Below are positions 9,945 through 17,356 of a stretch of DNA of 64,000 nucleotides, piece after piece. Position numbers and translations under genes: made by a program. The notes beneath the pieces were generated by a model, which was not told the origin of the DNA, searched no databases, and saw only the letters and a program-made list of their open reading frames with translations. The stretch is from contig NZ_CP101740.1 in the NCBI RefSeq assembly GCF_024496245.1, positions 1,425,501-1,489,500 of the forward strand. The letters run 5' to 3'. This stretch comes from Sphingomonas qomolangmaensis (GTDB lineage Bacteria; Pseudomonadota; Alphaproteobacteria; Sphingomonadales; Sphingomonadaceae). Each line of letters begins with the position of its first letter. Positions within the stretch are counted from its first letter, which is position 1.

Positions 9945-11327
9945 TCAATCCCCCGCAAAAGCAAACGGCGTAACCCCCGCCTCGCGATCGCTCACGATCC
10001 GCGCGCGCCCCGCCGGCGGGGCGCTGCGTTGCGGGCAGTTGGTGCGGGTGCAGGCGCGGCAGCCAAGCCCCACCGGCACCGCGCCGCCCGCCAGATCGAC
10101 CCCGCGCGCCGCCGCCAGCGCGCTCGCCTCGCTCGCCGCCAGCCCCAGCCCGATCGCGAAGCGTCCGCGCACCCCGCCGGCCCGCGCGCCCTGGGGTTGC
10201 ACCGTGCGCGCCAGCGTGAACCAGCGCGCACCGTCCTCGGTCTCGACCAGTTGGCGCACCAGGTCGCCCGGCCGGCCGAAGGTCTCGAACAATTCCCATA
10301 ACGGGCACAGCCCGCCCTCGACCAGCGGCGACGCGCTCGCGCCGGCATAGCGTTTCGATACTTGCCCCGCGCGATCGACGCGCAGCATGAAGAAGGGCAG
10401 CCCGCGCGCGCCCACGCGCTGGAGCGTCGTCAGCCGGTGCGCCACCTGCTCGAACCCCGCGCCGAAGCGCCGCTGCAGCAGCTCGATGTCATAGCCCGTC
10501 CCCTCGCACGCGCGCAGGAAGCGGGCATAGGGCATCATCAGCGCGGCGGCGAAATAGCCGGTGACGTGGCGGCGGAACAGCCGCTGCGCGGTGCGGTCGG
10601 CAAGCTCGGCACCGCGCACCAGCGCCTCGATCTCGGCCCCCGCCTCCACCGCCAGCCGCTCGGCCATCGCGAAGGTGCGCGATGCGGCGTCGAGCATTTC
10701 GGACAATTGCAATTGCCGCGCGTGCAGGTCGACGCGCTTGAGCATGTCGGGCATCACCTCGACCGGCAGGATGCGCACCGACAATTGATGCTTCACCCGC
10801 AGCCGCTCGGCGATCGCCTGCGCCAGATCGCCGCTGCCCAGCCGCAATTCGTCGGCCAGCCGTTCGGCGGCGGCGTCGAGATCGGCGAAATGGTTGCGCC
10901 AGCGCTCGATCGCGCGGCGGACGTCGCGCGCGATCGTGTCGCCTTCGTCCGCCGCGGTGCCGCTGCCCGCGCCGCCGCGATCGAACACCCGCGCGAACGC
11001 CTCGGCCCCGCCCGGCGCGGCGGCCAGCCATTCGTCGACCTCGCTGCGATCGACCTCGAGATCGGCGAACAGCGGATCGGCCAGCCTTCGCCGCATCGCC
11101 GCCGCGCCGCCCCCCGGCTCGCCCGCCGCCAGCGCGCGCGCGTCGAAATCGAAACGCTGCGCCAGCCGCACCAGCAGGTTCGCCGACACCGGCCGCTGGT
11201 TGCGCTCGATCAGGTTGAGGTAGCTCGGCGAAATCTCGAGCGCCTCGGCCATCGCCGCCTGCGTCAGCCCCGCCTGCCGCCGCACCCGCCGCACCGCATG
11301 CCCCGCGATCACCTTGCGTTCGGCCAT
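9945..11327 (-). CDS. ScfR/RamB-like regulator (XRE HTH + DUF955 + C-terminal cysteine domain)
   Basis: A 460-residue transcription factor of the short-chain fatty acyl-CoA regulator family. Residues about 8-62 form an XRE helix-turn-helix (RRQAGLTQAAMAEALEIS, then SYLNLIERNQRPVS). The central part (about 150-300) corresponds to a DUF955/IrrE-like domain in which the zinc-protease HExxH is not evident. The C-terminal domain ends with a CRACTRTNC cysteine cluster usual for this family. It is divergent from isocitrate lyase 200 bp away. RamB in Corynebacterium and ScfR in rhizobia control acetate/propionate and aceA-type genes, so it likely regulates the glyoxylate shunt here, perhaps responding to acyl-CoA. 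Confidence 0.9.
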   Translation of the reverse strand: MAERKVIAGHAVRRVRRQAGLTQAAMAEALEISPSYLNLIERNQRPVSANLLVRLAQRFDFDARALAAGEPGGGAAAMRRRLADPLFADLEVDRSEVDEWLAAAPGGAEAFARVFDRGGAGSGTAADEGDTIARDVRRAIERWRNHFADLDAAAERLADELRLGSGDLAQAIAERLRVKHQLSVRILPVEVMPDMLKRVDLHARQLQLSEMLDAASRTFAMAERLAVEAGAEIEALVRGAELADRTAQRLFRRHVTGYFAAALMMPYARFLRACEGTGYDIELLQRRFGAGFEQVAHRLTTLQRVGARGLPFFMLRVDRAGQVSKRYAGASASPLVEGGLCPLWELFETFGRPGDLVRQLVETEDGARWFTLARTVQPQGARAGGVRGRFAIGLGLAASEASALAAARGVDLAGGAVPVGLGCRACTRTNCPQRSAPPAGRARIVSDREAGVTPFAFAGD

Positions 11328-11349
11328 GTCCTACAAGCCTCCATTCGTG

Positions 11350-11360
11350 CCACATTGTGG
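11350..11360. promoter_or_regulatory. Small palindrome CCACA-T-TGTGG upstream of the ScfR-like gene
   Basis: Perfect 5-1-5 inverted repeat lying 23 bp from the regulator's start codon, in the shared intergenic region with aceA. It is a candidate operator by position only. Confidence 0.35.
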
Positions 11361-11456
11361 AGATGGACCGAAACGACTCACGCCTGTCAAGTATTTACAA
11401 CCTAACAGGCGGAAACGCGCTGCAGGCGACAGCGCGACCCGCGGGGGAAGCGAATC

Positions 11457-11490
11457 TGTGGGGGACGTAGTGTAGCTTTTGTATACTTCC
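11457..11490 (+). promoter_or_regulatory. Conserved TGTAG-containing element and likely promoter of isocitrate lyase
   Basis: The stretch GGGGGACGTAGTGTAGCTTT, then TGTATACTTCC, contains a good -10 hexamer (TATACT, 11482-11487) about 40 bp before the aceA start. Nearly the same 32-bp sequence occurs in inverse orientation at 27006-27037, between the amidase and racemase genes. Confidence 0.5.
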
Positions 11491-11526
11491 AAATCATCCG
11501 CAGGACGATTTGTGAAGGCGATGACA

Positions 11527-12831
11527 ATGACGACGAGCTTCGAAACCCTCATCCCCGCCCCCGCCGGCCGCTTCGACGGGATCGAACGCCCCTACACCCC
11601 CGCCGATGTCGAGCGCCTGCGCGGCTCGATCACGATCGAACACACGCTGGCGACCAAGGGCGCGAACAAATTGTGGGAGCTGCTCAAGACCGAGGATTAT
11701 ATCAACGCGCTCGGTGCCCTGAGCGGCAACCAGGCGATGCAAATGGTCCGCGCCGGGCTCAAGGCGATCTACCTCTCGGGCTGGCAGGTTGCCGCCGACG
11801 CCAACAGTGCCGGGCAAATGTACCCTGATCAGTCGCTCTACCCGGCCAATGCCGGCCCCGACCTTGCCCGCCGGATCAACAACACCTTCCAGCGCGCCGA
11901 CCAGATCGAACATAGCGAAGGCGGCGCGACCCGCGACTGGTTCGCCCCGATCGTCGCCGATGCCGAGGCGGGCTTTGGCGGCCCGCTCAACTGCTACGAG
12001 ATCATGAAGGCCTATATCGCCGCAGGCGCCGCCGGGGTCCATTACGAGGACCAGTTGGCGAGCGAGAAGAAGTGCGGCCATCTCGGCGGCAAGGTGCTGA
12101 TCCCGACGCAGGCGCATATCCGCAACCTCGACGCCGCGCGCCTCGCCGCCGATGTCTCGGGCGTGCCGACGGTCATCTGCGCGCGCACCGACGCCGAAAG
12201 CGCCAAGCTGATCACCAGCGACGTCGACGAGCGCGACCGCGAGTTCCTCACCGGCGAACGCACCCCCGAAGGCTTTTTCCGCCTGAAGGACGGCACCGGC
12301 GTCGATCACTGCATCAAGCGCGGCCTCGCCTTTGCCCCGCACGCCGATCTGCTGTGGTGGGAAACGTCGAAGCCCGTCCTCGCCGACGCCCGTCGCTTTG
12401 CCGAGACGATCAAGAAGCAGTTCCCCAACAAGATGCTGGCGTATAACTGCTCGCCCAGCTTCAACTGGGAGGCCAATCTCGACAAGGACGACATCGCCCG
12501 CTTCCAGCGCGAGATCGGCGCGATGGGCTACAAGTTCCAGTTCGTCACGCTCGCGGGCTTCCACCAGCTCAACTACGGCATGTTCGAGCTGGCGCGCGGC
12601 TACAAGGACCGCGGCATGGCGGCCTATAGCGAGCTGCAACAGGCCGAATTCGGCGCCGAACAACATGGCTACACCGCCACGCGCCACCAGCGCGAAGTCG
12701 GCACCGGCTATTTCGATCTGGTCGCCACCACGCTGGCGGGCGGCGCAAGCTCGACCACCGCGCTCGGTGAATCGACCGAGGCCGACCAGTTCAAAAAGGC
12801 CGCGCCCGCTTTGGAGGCCAAGGCCGCCTGA
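11527..12831 (+). CDS. aceA: Isocitrate lyase
   Basis: A 434-residue enzyme of the glyoxylate shunt that splits isocitrate into succinate and glyoxylate, allowing growth on acetate and fatty acids. The catalytic loop KKCGHLGGK is present near residue 190. [10 protein letters not shown] and NCSPSFNW are further active-site segments. Two in-frame ATGs lie at 11521 and 11527; GAAGG at 11514-11518 fits the second (spacing 8). It is divergent from the ScfR/RamB-like regulator. A hairpin follows the stop. No malate synthase gene is adjacent. Confidence 0.97.
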   Translation: MTTSFETLIPAPAGRFDGIERPYTPADVERLRGSITIEHTLATKGANKLWELLKTEDYINALGALSGNQAMQMVRAGLKAIYLSGWQVAADANSAGQMYPDQSLYPANAGPDLARRINNTFQRADQIEHSEGGATRDWFAPIVADAEAGFGGPLNCYEIMKAYIAAGAAGVHYEDQLASEKKCGHLGGKVLIPTQAHIRNLDAARLAADVSGVPTVICARTDAESAKLITSDVDERDREFLTGERTPEGFFRLKDGTGVDHCIKRGLAFAPHADLLWWETSKPVLADARRFAETIKKQFPNKMLAYNCSPSFNWEANLDKDDIARFQREIGAMGYKFQFVTLAGFHQLNYGMFELARGYKDRGMAAYSELQQAEFGAEQHGYTATRHQREVGTGYFDLVATTLAGGASSTTALGESTEADQFKKAAPALEAKAA

Positions 12832-12862
12832 CCGCTTCGACCAGCTTTCCTGGGGAGGAAAG

Positions 12863-12895
12863 ATGCCCGTCGGCACCGCAAGGCGCCGGCGGGCA
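12863..12895. terminator. Hairpin between convergent aceA and MFS genes
   Basis: Stem ATGCCCGTCGGC / GCCGGCGGGCAT (one mismatched pair) with a 9-nt loop. There is no T-run, so termination is inferred from position between convergent stops. Confidence 0.5.
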
Positions 12896-12904
12896 TTCGC
12901 CTGC

Positions 12905-14338
12905 CTACCGCGCCGACGCGATCTGCTCGATCCGCGCCCGATGCTCCTCGGGCCCGAACGGAAAGCGAAGGAACAGCCACCCCGCCGCCAGCGACAGCAG
13001 GAAATAGCCGCCTGCGAACAGGATCGTCAGCCGGTCGAGGACCGCCTCGGGCACCTGCCCCGGCGTCGCGCTTTCGGGAAACCCCGCCAGCGCCAGGATC
13101 GCCCCCGACACGAAGATCCCGAGCCCGCTGGTGCATTTCTGGACGAAAAACAGCCCGGCGAAGAACACCCCCTCGTTGCGGGTACCGGTGCGTGCTTCGG
13201 CATGTTCGACGACATCGGCCATCATCGATGCGCCGACGATCGCCGCGCCGATGCTCGCCGCGCCGCTGACGATGTAGATCGCGAACAAGACCGGCACCAT
13301 CATCGCGCTTTCGGGCGGCGGGAACAGGCCGAGCAGGCGCAGCGCAAAGGGAACGCCCTGGAACACCCCCGCCGAGACGACCAGCCACGCCGCCGCGCGC
13401 GGCTTGCCGATCCGCCGCGCCAGCGCCGGCGCGCCGACAAAGGCGAGCACGACCCCCGCGAACAGCACCAGCGCCAGCCACCCGAAGGTCGCGGTGCTGA
13501 AGCGCCACACGAAGCTGTAGAGATAGTTCGACAGCGCGAAACTGATCCCCTGCATCGTATAGGCGAACAACCCCGCCGCCATCAGCAGCACGAACGCGCG
13601 GTTGCTCGCCGCCGCGCGCAGCTCGCGAAACGCCGTGCCGATCCCGCCCGCGGCGATCGGCGGTCGCGGCAAGGCAGCGATCCGCCGATGCGTCCCCAGC
13701 GCCGACACCAGGATCGCGAACGCCATGATCGCCGCCCCCGTCGCGGCGAAGGCGGCATAGCCGTCGCGGTTGAGCAACCCGTTGGGCTGCGCGGGCGTCG
13801 GCACCAGGAACAGCTGATAGGCGGCGAACAGCATCAGCAACCCCGCCGCCCAACCGAAGATGTAGCGATAGGCGGTGAGCCGCGTGCGCTCGTTGTAATC
13901 CGAGCTGAGTTCGGGGGTGAGCGCCTGGCTCGGCACTTCATAGGCCGATACCGCGCTGCGCACGAGCACCGCGGCACCGAACAGCCACAACAGGGTCATC
14001 GTCGGATCGAGCACCGGCGGGTTCCACAGCAGCAGCCAGCCGAGCGCGATCGGCAGCGCCGATGCGTACATCCACGGATGCCGCCGCCCCCAGCGGCTGC
14101 GCGTCCGGTCCGACGCGACGCCGATCGCCGGATCGATGAAGGCATCGACCAGCAACGCGCACATGATGACGAACCCCACCGATGCCGAGGGCAGTCCGAT
14201 CACCTGGTTGTAGAACAGCAACAGGAAGGTGCCGAAGCCATTGTCCTTGATGCCATAGGCGACCGCGCCGAAGCCGAAGGCGAGCGTCGTGCGCGTTTCG
14301 ACCCGGCCGACCGGGGGAAGCGCCTGTGCGGTCGCCAT
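12905..14338 (-). CDS. MFS transporter of the glycoside/pentoside:cation symporter (GPH) type
   Basis: A 477-residue membrane protein with about 12 membrane segments. The GPH signature region is recognisable: FIDPAIGVASDRTRSRWGRRHPWM between segments 2 and 3 (shown as FIDPAIGVASDRT and SRWGRRHPWM). The second half has the equivalent MMADVVEHAEARTGTRNEG loop. GPH proteins import sugars or glycosides with Na+ or H+. In sphingomonads many sit beside glycosidase genes, but none is nearby here, so the substrate is open. ATG 14338 has a GGAG at spacing 9; an upstream in-frame ATG at 14374 lacks one. Confidence 0.9.
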   Translation of the reverse strand: MATAQALPPVGRVETRTTLAFGFGAVAYGIKDNGFGTFLLLFYNQVIGLPSASVGFVIMCALLVDAFIDPAIGVASDRTRSRWGRRHPWMYASALPIALGWLLLWNPPVLDPTMTLLWLFGAAVLVRSAVSAYEVPSQALTPELSSDYNERTRLTAYRYIFGWAAGLLMLFAAYQLFLVPTPAQPNGLLNRDGYAAFAATGAAIMAFAILVSALGTHRRIAALPRPPIAAGGIGTAFRELRAAASNRAFVLLMAAGLFAYTMQGISFALSNYLYSFVWRFSTATFGWLALVLFAGVVLAFVGAPALARRIGKPRAAAWLVVSAGVFQGVPFALRLLGLFPPPESAMMVPVLFAIYIVSGAASIGAAIVGASMMADVVEHAEARTGTRNEGVFFAGLFFVQKCTSGLGIFVSGAILALAGFPESATPGQVPEAVLDRLTILFAGGYFLLSLAAGWLFLRFPFGPEEHRARIEQIASAR

Positions 14339-14553
14339 GCAAAGTGTCTCCAGACGCGGGTGGCCGTGAAGCATAGACGCAGCCTATCGCCCGTCAATTA
14401 CGCTGATTTGGAAGAACGGGTATGCGAAGACGGGTTGCGCAGTACCCGGCGCACGGATACCTAATTGTCCTCCAGGAGCGGCTTCAGGTTCGAGCGCCGC
14501 GAACGACGTCCGATAGCCTTTCGAACAAAGGGAACGGGCGCGAGAGGATGACC

Positions 14554-15699
14554 ATGGCACTCGACGCCGAAACTTTCGACGCGCTGATCGATACCGTCCG
14601 CCGGTTCGTCGCCGAACGGCTGCGCCCGCTCGAGGCTGCGGTCGAAGAGGCCGACGCGATCCCGCAGGACATCGTCGAGGAGATGAAGGCGCTGGGGCTG
14701 TTCGGACTGTCGATCGCCGAGGAATATGGCGGGCTTGCGCTGACAATGGCCGAGGAATGCCGCGTCGCGATCGAGCTTGGGCGCACGACGCCGGCGTTCC
14801 GATCGACCTTCGGCACCAATGTCGGGATCGGATCGCAGGGACTGGTGATGGCGGGCACGCCCGAGCAAAAGGCCGAATGGCTGCCGCGCATCGCGAGCGG
14901 CGAGATCGTCACCAGCTTCGCGCTGACCGAACCCGATGTCGGTTCGGACTCGGGCGCGGTGAAGACGCGCGCGGTGAAGGACGGCGACAGCTATCGGCTG
15001 TCGGGCACCAAGCGCTACATCACCAATGCCGACAAGGCCGACCTGTTCACCGTGATGGCGCGCACCGGCGACGATCCCGGCGCTCGCGGTGTATCGGCGT
15101 TCCTGGTGCCGCGCGACCTGCCCGGTGTGTCGATCGGCACCCCGGAAAAGAAGATGGGGCAAAAGGGGGCCAAGGTCGCCGACCTCAACCTCGACGACGT
15201 GGTCGTCCCCGCCGCCAATCGGCTGGGCGCCGAAGGTGAAGGCTTCAAGATCGCGATGCGCGTGCTCGATCGCGGGCGGCTGCATATCGCGGCGGTCTGC
15301 GTCGGCGTTGCCGAGCGGCTGATCGCCGACTGCGTCGGCTATGCCGGCGAACGCAGGCAGTTCGGCAAGCCGCTCGCTGAACATCAGTTGATCCAGGCAA
15401 TGCTCGCCGATTCGAAGACCGAGGCGCTGGCGGCGCGCGCGCTGGTACTCGAAACCGCCGACAAGAAGGATCGCGGCGACGACGTCGTGCTCGAAAGCGC
15501 CGCCGCCAAGCTCTTTGCCTCGGAGATGGTCGGCCGAGTCGCCGATCGCGCGGTGCAGATCTATGGCGGCGCCGGCTATATCGCCGATTACGGCATCGAA
15601 CGGCTCTACCGCGATGTCCGCCTGTTTCGGATCTACGAAGGCACCAGCCAGATCCAGCAACTGATTATCGCGCGCGAGATGATGAAGCGCGGGGGGTAA
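14554..15699 (+). CDS. Acyl-CoA dehydrogenase
   Basis: A 381-residue flavoenzyme that desaturates acyl-CoA thioesters at C2-C3. All three domains are present: an alpha-helical N-domain, a beta-domain with FALTEPDVGSDSGAV for FAD binding, and a C-terminal helical domain. The catalytic glutamate lies in IYEGTSQIQ near residue 367. Downstream of ATG 14548 a second ATG at 14554 has the better ribosome-site spacing (GAGAGG, 6 bp). It is probably co-transcribed with the SDR gene downstream, across a palindromic repeat, which suggests joint fatty-acid or branched acyl catabolism. Confidence 0.95.
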   Translation: MALDAETFDALIDTVRRFVAERLRPLEAAVEEADAIPQDIVEEMKALGLFGLSIAEEYGGLALTMAEECRVAIELGRTTPAFRSTFGTNVGIGSQGLVMAGTPEQKAEWLPRIASGEIVTSFALTEPDVGSDSGAVKTRAVKDGDSYRLSGTKRYITNADKADLFTVMARTGDDPGARGVSAFLVPRDLPGVSIGTPEKKMGQKGAKVADLNLDDVVVPAANRLGAEGEGFKIAMRVLDRGRLHIAAVCVGVAERLIADCVGYAGERRQFGKPLAEHQLIQAMLADSKTEALAARALVLETADKKDRGDDVVLESAAAKLFASEMVGRVADRAVQIYGGAGYIADYGIERLYRDVRLFRIYEGTSQIQQLIIAREMMKRGG

Positions 15700-15701
15700 A
15701 T

Positions 15702-15797
15702 CCCCCTCCCGCTTGCGGGAGGGGTTAGGGGAGGGCCTGTCGCTCCCTTGCATCACGAACAACCCCTCCCCCGACCCCTCCCGCAGGCGGGAGGGGG
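15702..15797. repeat. Twin-hairpin GGGAGGGG repeat between acyl-CoA dehydrogenase and SDR genes
   Basis: Left arm CCCCCTCCCGCTTGCGGGAG, right arm CCTCCCGCAGGCGGGAGGGG, with a variable centre of about 45 bp. It starts 2 bp after the dehydrogenase stop and ends 18 bp before the SDR start, directly ahead of its ribosome site AAGGAG. Confidence 0.85.
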
Positions 15798-15815
15798 CAA
15801 GAAGGAGAGTATCAT

Positions 15816-16604
15816 ATGGACACCAGCACCCTGTTCCGCCTCGATGGCCGCGTCGCGCTCGTCACCGGCGGGTCACGCGGCATCGGCAAGATGATCGCGA
15901 CCGGCTTCATCGGCATGGGGGCAAAGGTGTATATCTCGTCGCGCCGCGCCGACGCCTGCGAACAAACTGCCGCCGAACTGGGCGAACACTGCATCGCGCT
16001 GCCCGCCGACGTATCGAGCGTCGATGGCTGCAAGGCGCTGGCGGCGCAGCTTGCCGAGCACGAGCCCGCACTCGATATCCTGGTCAACAACGCCGGCGCT
16101 GCATGGGGCGAGCCGTTCGACAGTTTCCCCGAAAAGGGCTGGGACAAGGTGATGGACCTCAACGTCAAATCGCCCTTCTTCCTGACGCAGGCGCTGCACG
16201 GCGCGCTCAAGTCCGCCGGCTCGAGCGACAAGCCGGCCAAGGTGATCAACATCACCTCGATCGACGGCCAGCGGCTGAATGCGTGGGAGACCTATAGCTA
16301 TCAGGCGTCGAAGGCAGCGCTGATCCACCTCACCCGCCGAATGGCGGCGCGCCTGATTCAGGACGGGATCAACGTCACCTCGATCGCGCCGGGTGCCTTC
16401 GCCAGCGACATGAACAAGGCGGCGCGCGATCACGGCAATTCAGTGGCCAAGGCAATCCCGGCCAGGCGGATCGGCGAGGCCGAAGATATGGCGGCGGCGG
16501 CGATCTATCTCGCCAGCCGCGCGGGTGATTATGTGGTGGGCGAGACGATCACCGTCGATGGCGGGCTGGTGAACGCGTCGGTCGGGGCCTCGATCGACGG
16601 CTGA
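15816..16604 (+). CDS. Short-chain dehydrogenase/reductase
   Basis: A 262-residue Rossmann-fold NAD(P)-dependent oxidoreductase. TGGSRGIG cofactor motif at residues 17-24, NNAG in the middle, catalytic Tyr-Lys in YSYQASKAAL, and IAPGAF after it. An arginine right after the glycine motif suggests NADP preference. SDRs of this kind next to acyl-CoA dehydrogenases often act on 3-hydroxyacyl or related intermediates, but the substrate is not determined by sequence. ATG 15816 has AAGGAG at spacing 8. Confidence 0.93.
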   Translation: MDTSTLFRLDGRVALVTGGSRGIGKMIATGFIGMGAKVYISSRRADACEQTAAELGEHCIALPADVSSVDGCKALAAQLAEHEPALDILVNNAGAAWGEPFDSFPEKGWDKVMDLNVKSPFFLTQALHGALKSAGSSDKPAKVINITSIDGQRLNAWETYSYQASKAALIHLTRRMAARLIQDGINVTSIAPGAFASDMNKAARDHGNSVAKAIPARRIGEAEDMAAAAIYLASRAGDYVVGETITVDGGLVNASVGASIDG

Positions 16605-16607
16605 GGC

Positions 16608-17237
16608 TCAGGGCGCGCGCTTGGGCCCGGTGAGCCACATCCGCGGCAATTTGGTCGGGCGCTTGACGCCGTCGAGCCGAACCGCACGGGTGATGCGGAT
16701 CGGCTTGAGGATCATCTGCCCGCGAAACGCGTCGAAGCCGCCGCCGGTCTTCACCGCGAGGATGCGCTTCACCGCCGCCATCCCGCCGATCACGCTGCCG
16801 AAGGCGGCGTAGCCTGGATAGCCTGGCCGCGCGTCCATTGACGGCGCGGGGCCGACGGTAATGAAGAAATTGCCCCCCGCCGCCTCAGGCGTCGCGCCGC
16901 GCGCCATCGAGATGGTGGCGTCGAGGTGACGGATGCCGGTCTTCGACGTCGGCTCGAGCGGGAATGGCGGCAGGATGCGCCGCGCGTCGGTGCGGATGCC
17001 GCCCTGGACGAAGCCGGTGCCTGGCGTCCGCTTGCTGCGCGCGGCGCGATAGAAGGTCACCCCGTCGAACCGGCCGTCATCGACATAAGCCAGGAAATTC
17101 TTGGCGGTCGCCGGCGCGCGCTTGGTATCGACCGCGATCAGGATCGGGCCCGCACTGGTTTCGAGCCGGACGCGGACCTTGGCGGGTTCCTGCGCGGCAG
17201 CGGGCGTGGCGAGCGCGAGTATCGCAAGGCTGAGCAA
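16608..17237 (-). CDS. Periplasmic cyclophilin-type peptidyl-prolyl isomerase; start uncertain
   Basis: Cyclophilin-fold protein of about 209 residues that speeds proline isomerisation, here probably in the periplasm. A signal sequence (LLSLAILALATPAAAQ) precedes the domain. Family segments are VTFYRAARS, FVQGGIRTD and ISMARGATPEAAGGNFFITV. The conserved FHR of active cyclophilins appears as FYR. No ATG lies directly before the signal peptide. A dispersed repeat (17246-17329) is fused in frame upstream, and the only upstream ATG (17354) would give 39 repeat-derived residues before the signal sequence. TTG 17237 is used here. Convergent with the SDR gene, 3 bp apart. Confidence 0.85.
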   Translation of the reverse strand: MLSLAILALATPAAAQEPAKVRVRLETSAGPILIAVDTKRAPATAKNFLAYVDDGRFDGVTFYRAARSKRTPGTGFVQGGIRTDARRILPPFPLEPTSKTGIRHLDATISMARGATPEAAGGNFFITVGPAPSMDARPGYPGYAAFGSVIGGMAAVKRILAVKTGGGFDAFRGQMILKPIRITRAVRLDGVKRPTKLPRMWLTGPKRAP

Positions 17238-17245
17238 TTTTATAA

Positions 17246-17329
17246 CCCCGTTCGCACTGAGCTTGTCGAAGTGCCGTTCTTCTTGGTGGGAAGAAGGACA
17301 GTGCTTCGACAGGCTCAGCACGAACGGGG
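17246..17329. repeat. CGTTCG-type inverted repeat at the 5' end of the cyclophilin gene
   Basis: Arms CCCCGTTCGCACTGAGCTTG and its inverse CAGGCTCAGCACGAACGGGG, separated by about 40 bp. It lies 8 bp upstream of the TTG start and probably displaced the native translation start. Confidence 0.85.
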
Positions 17330-17356
17330 AAAGGGCAGTTCGCAAACCATGCACAA

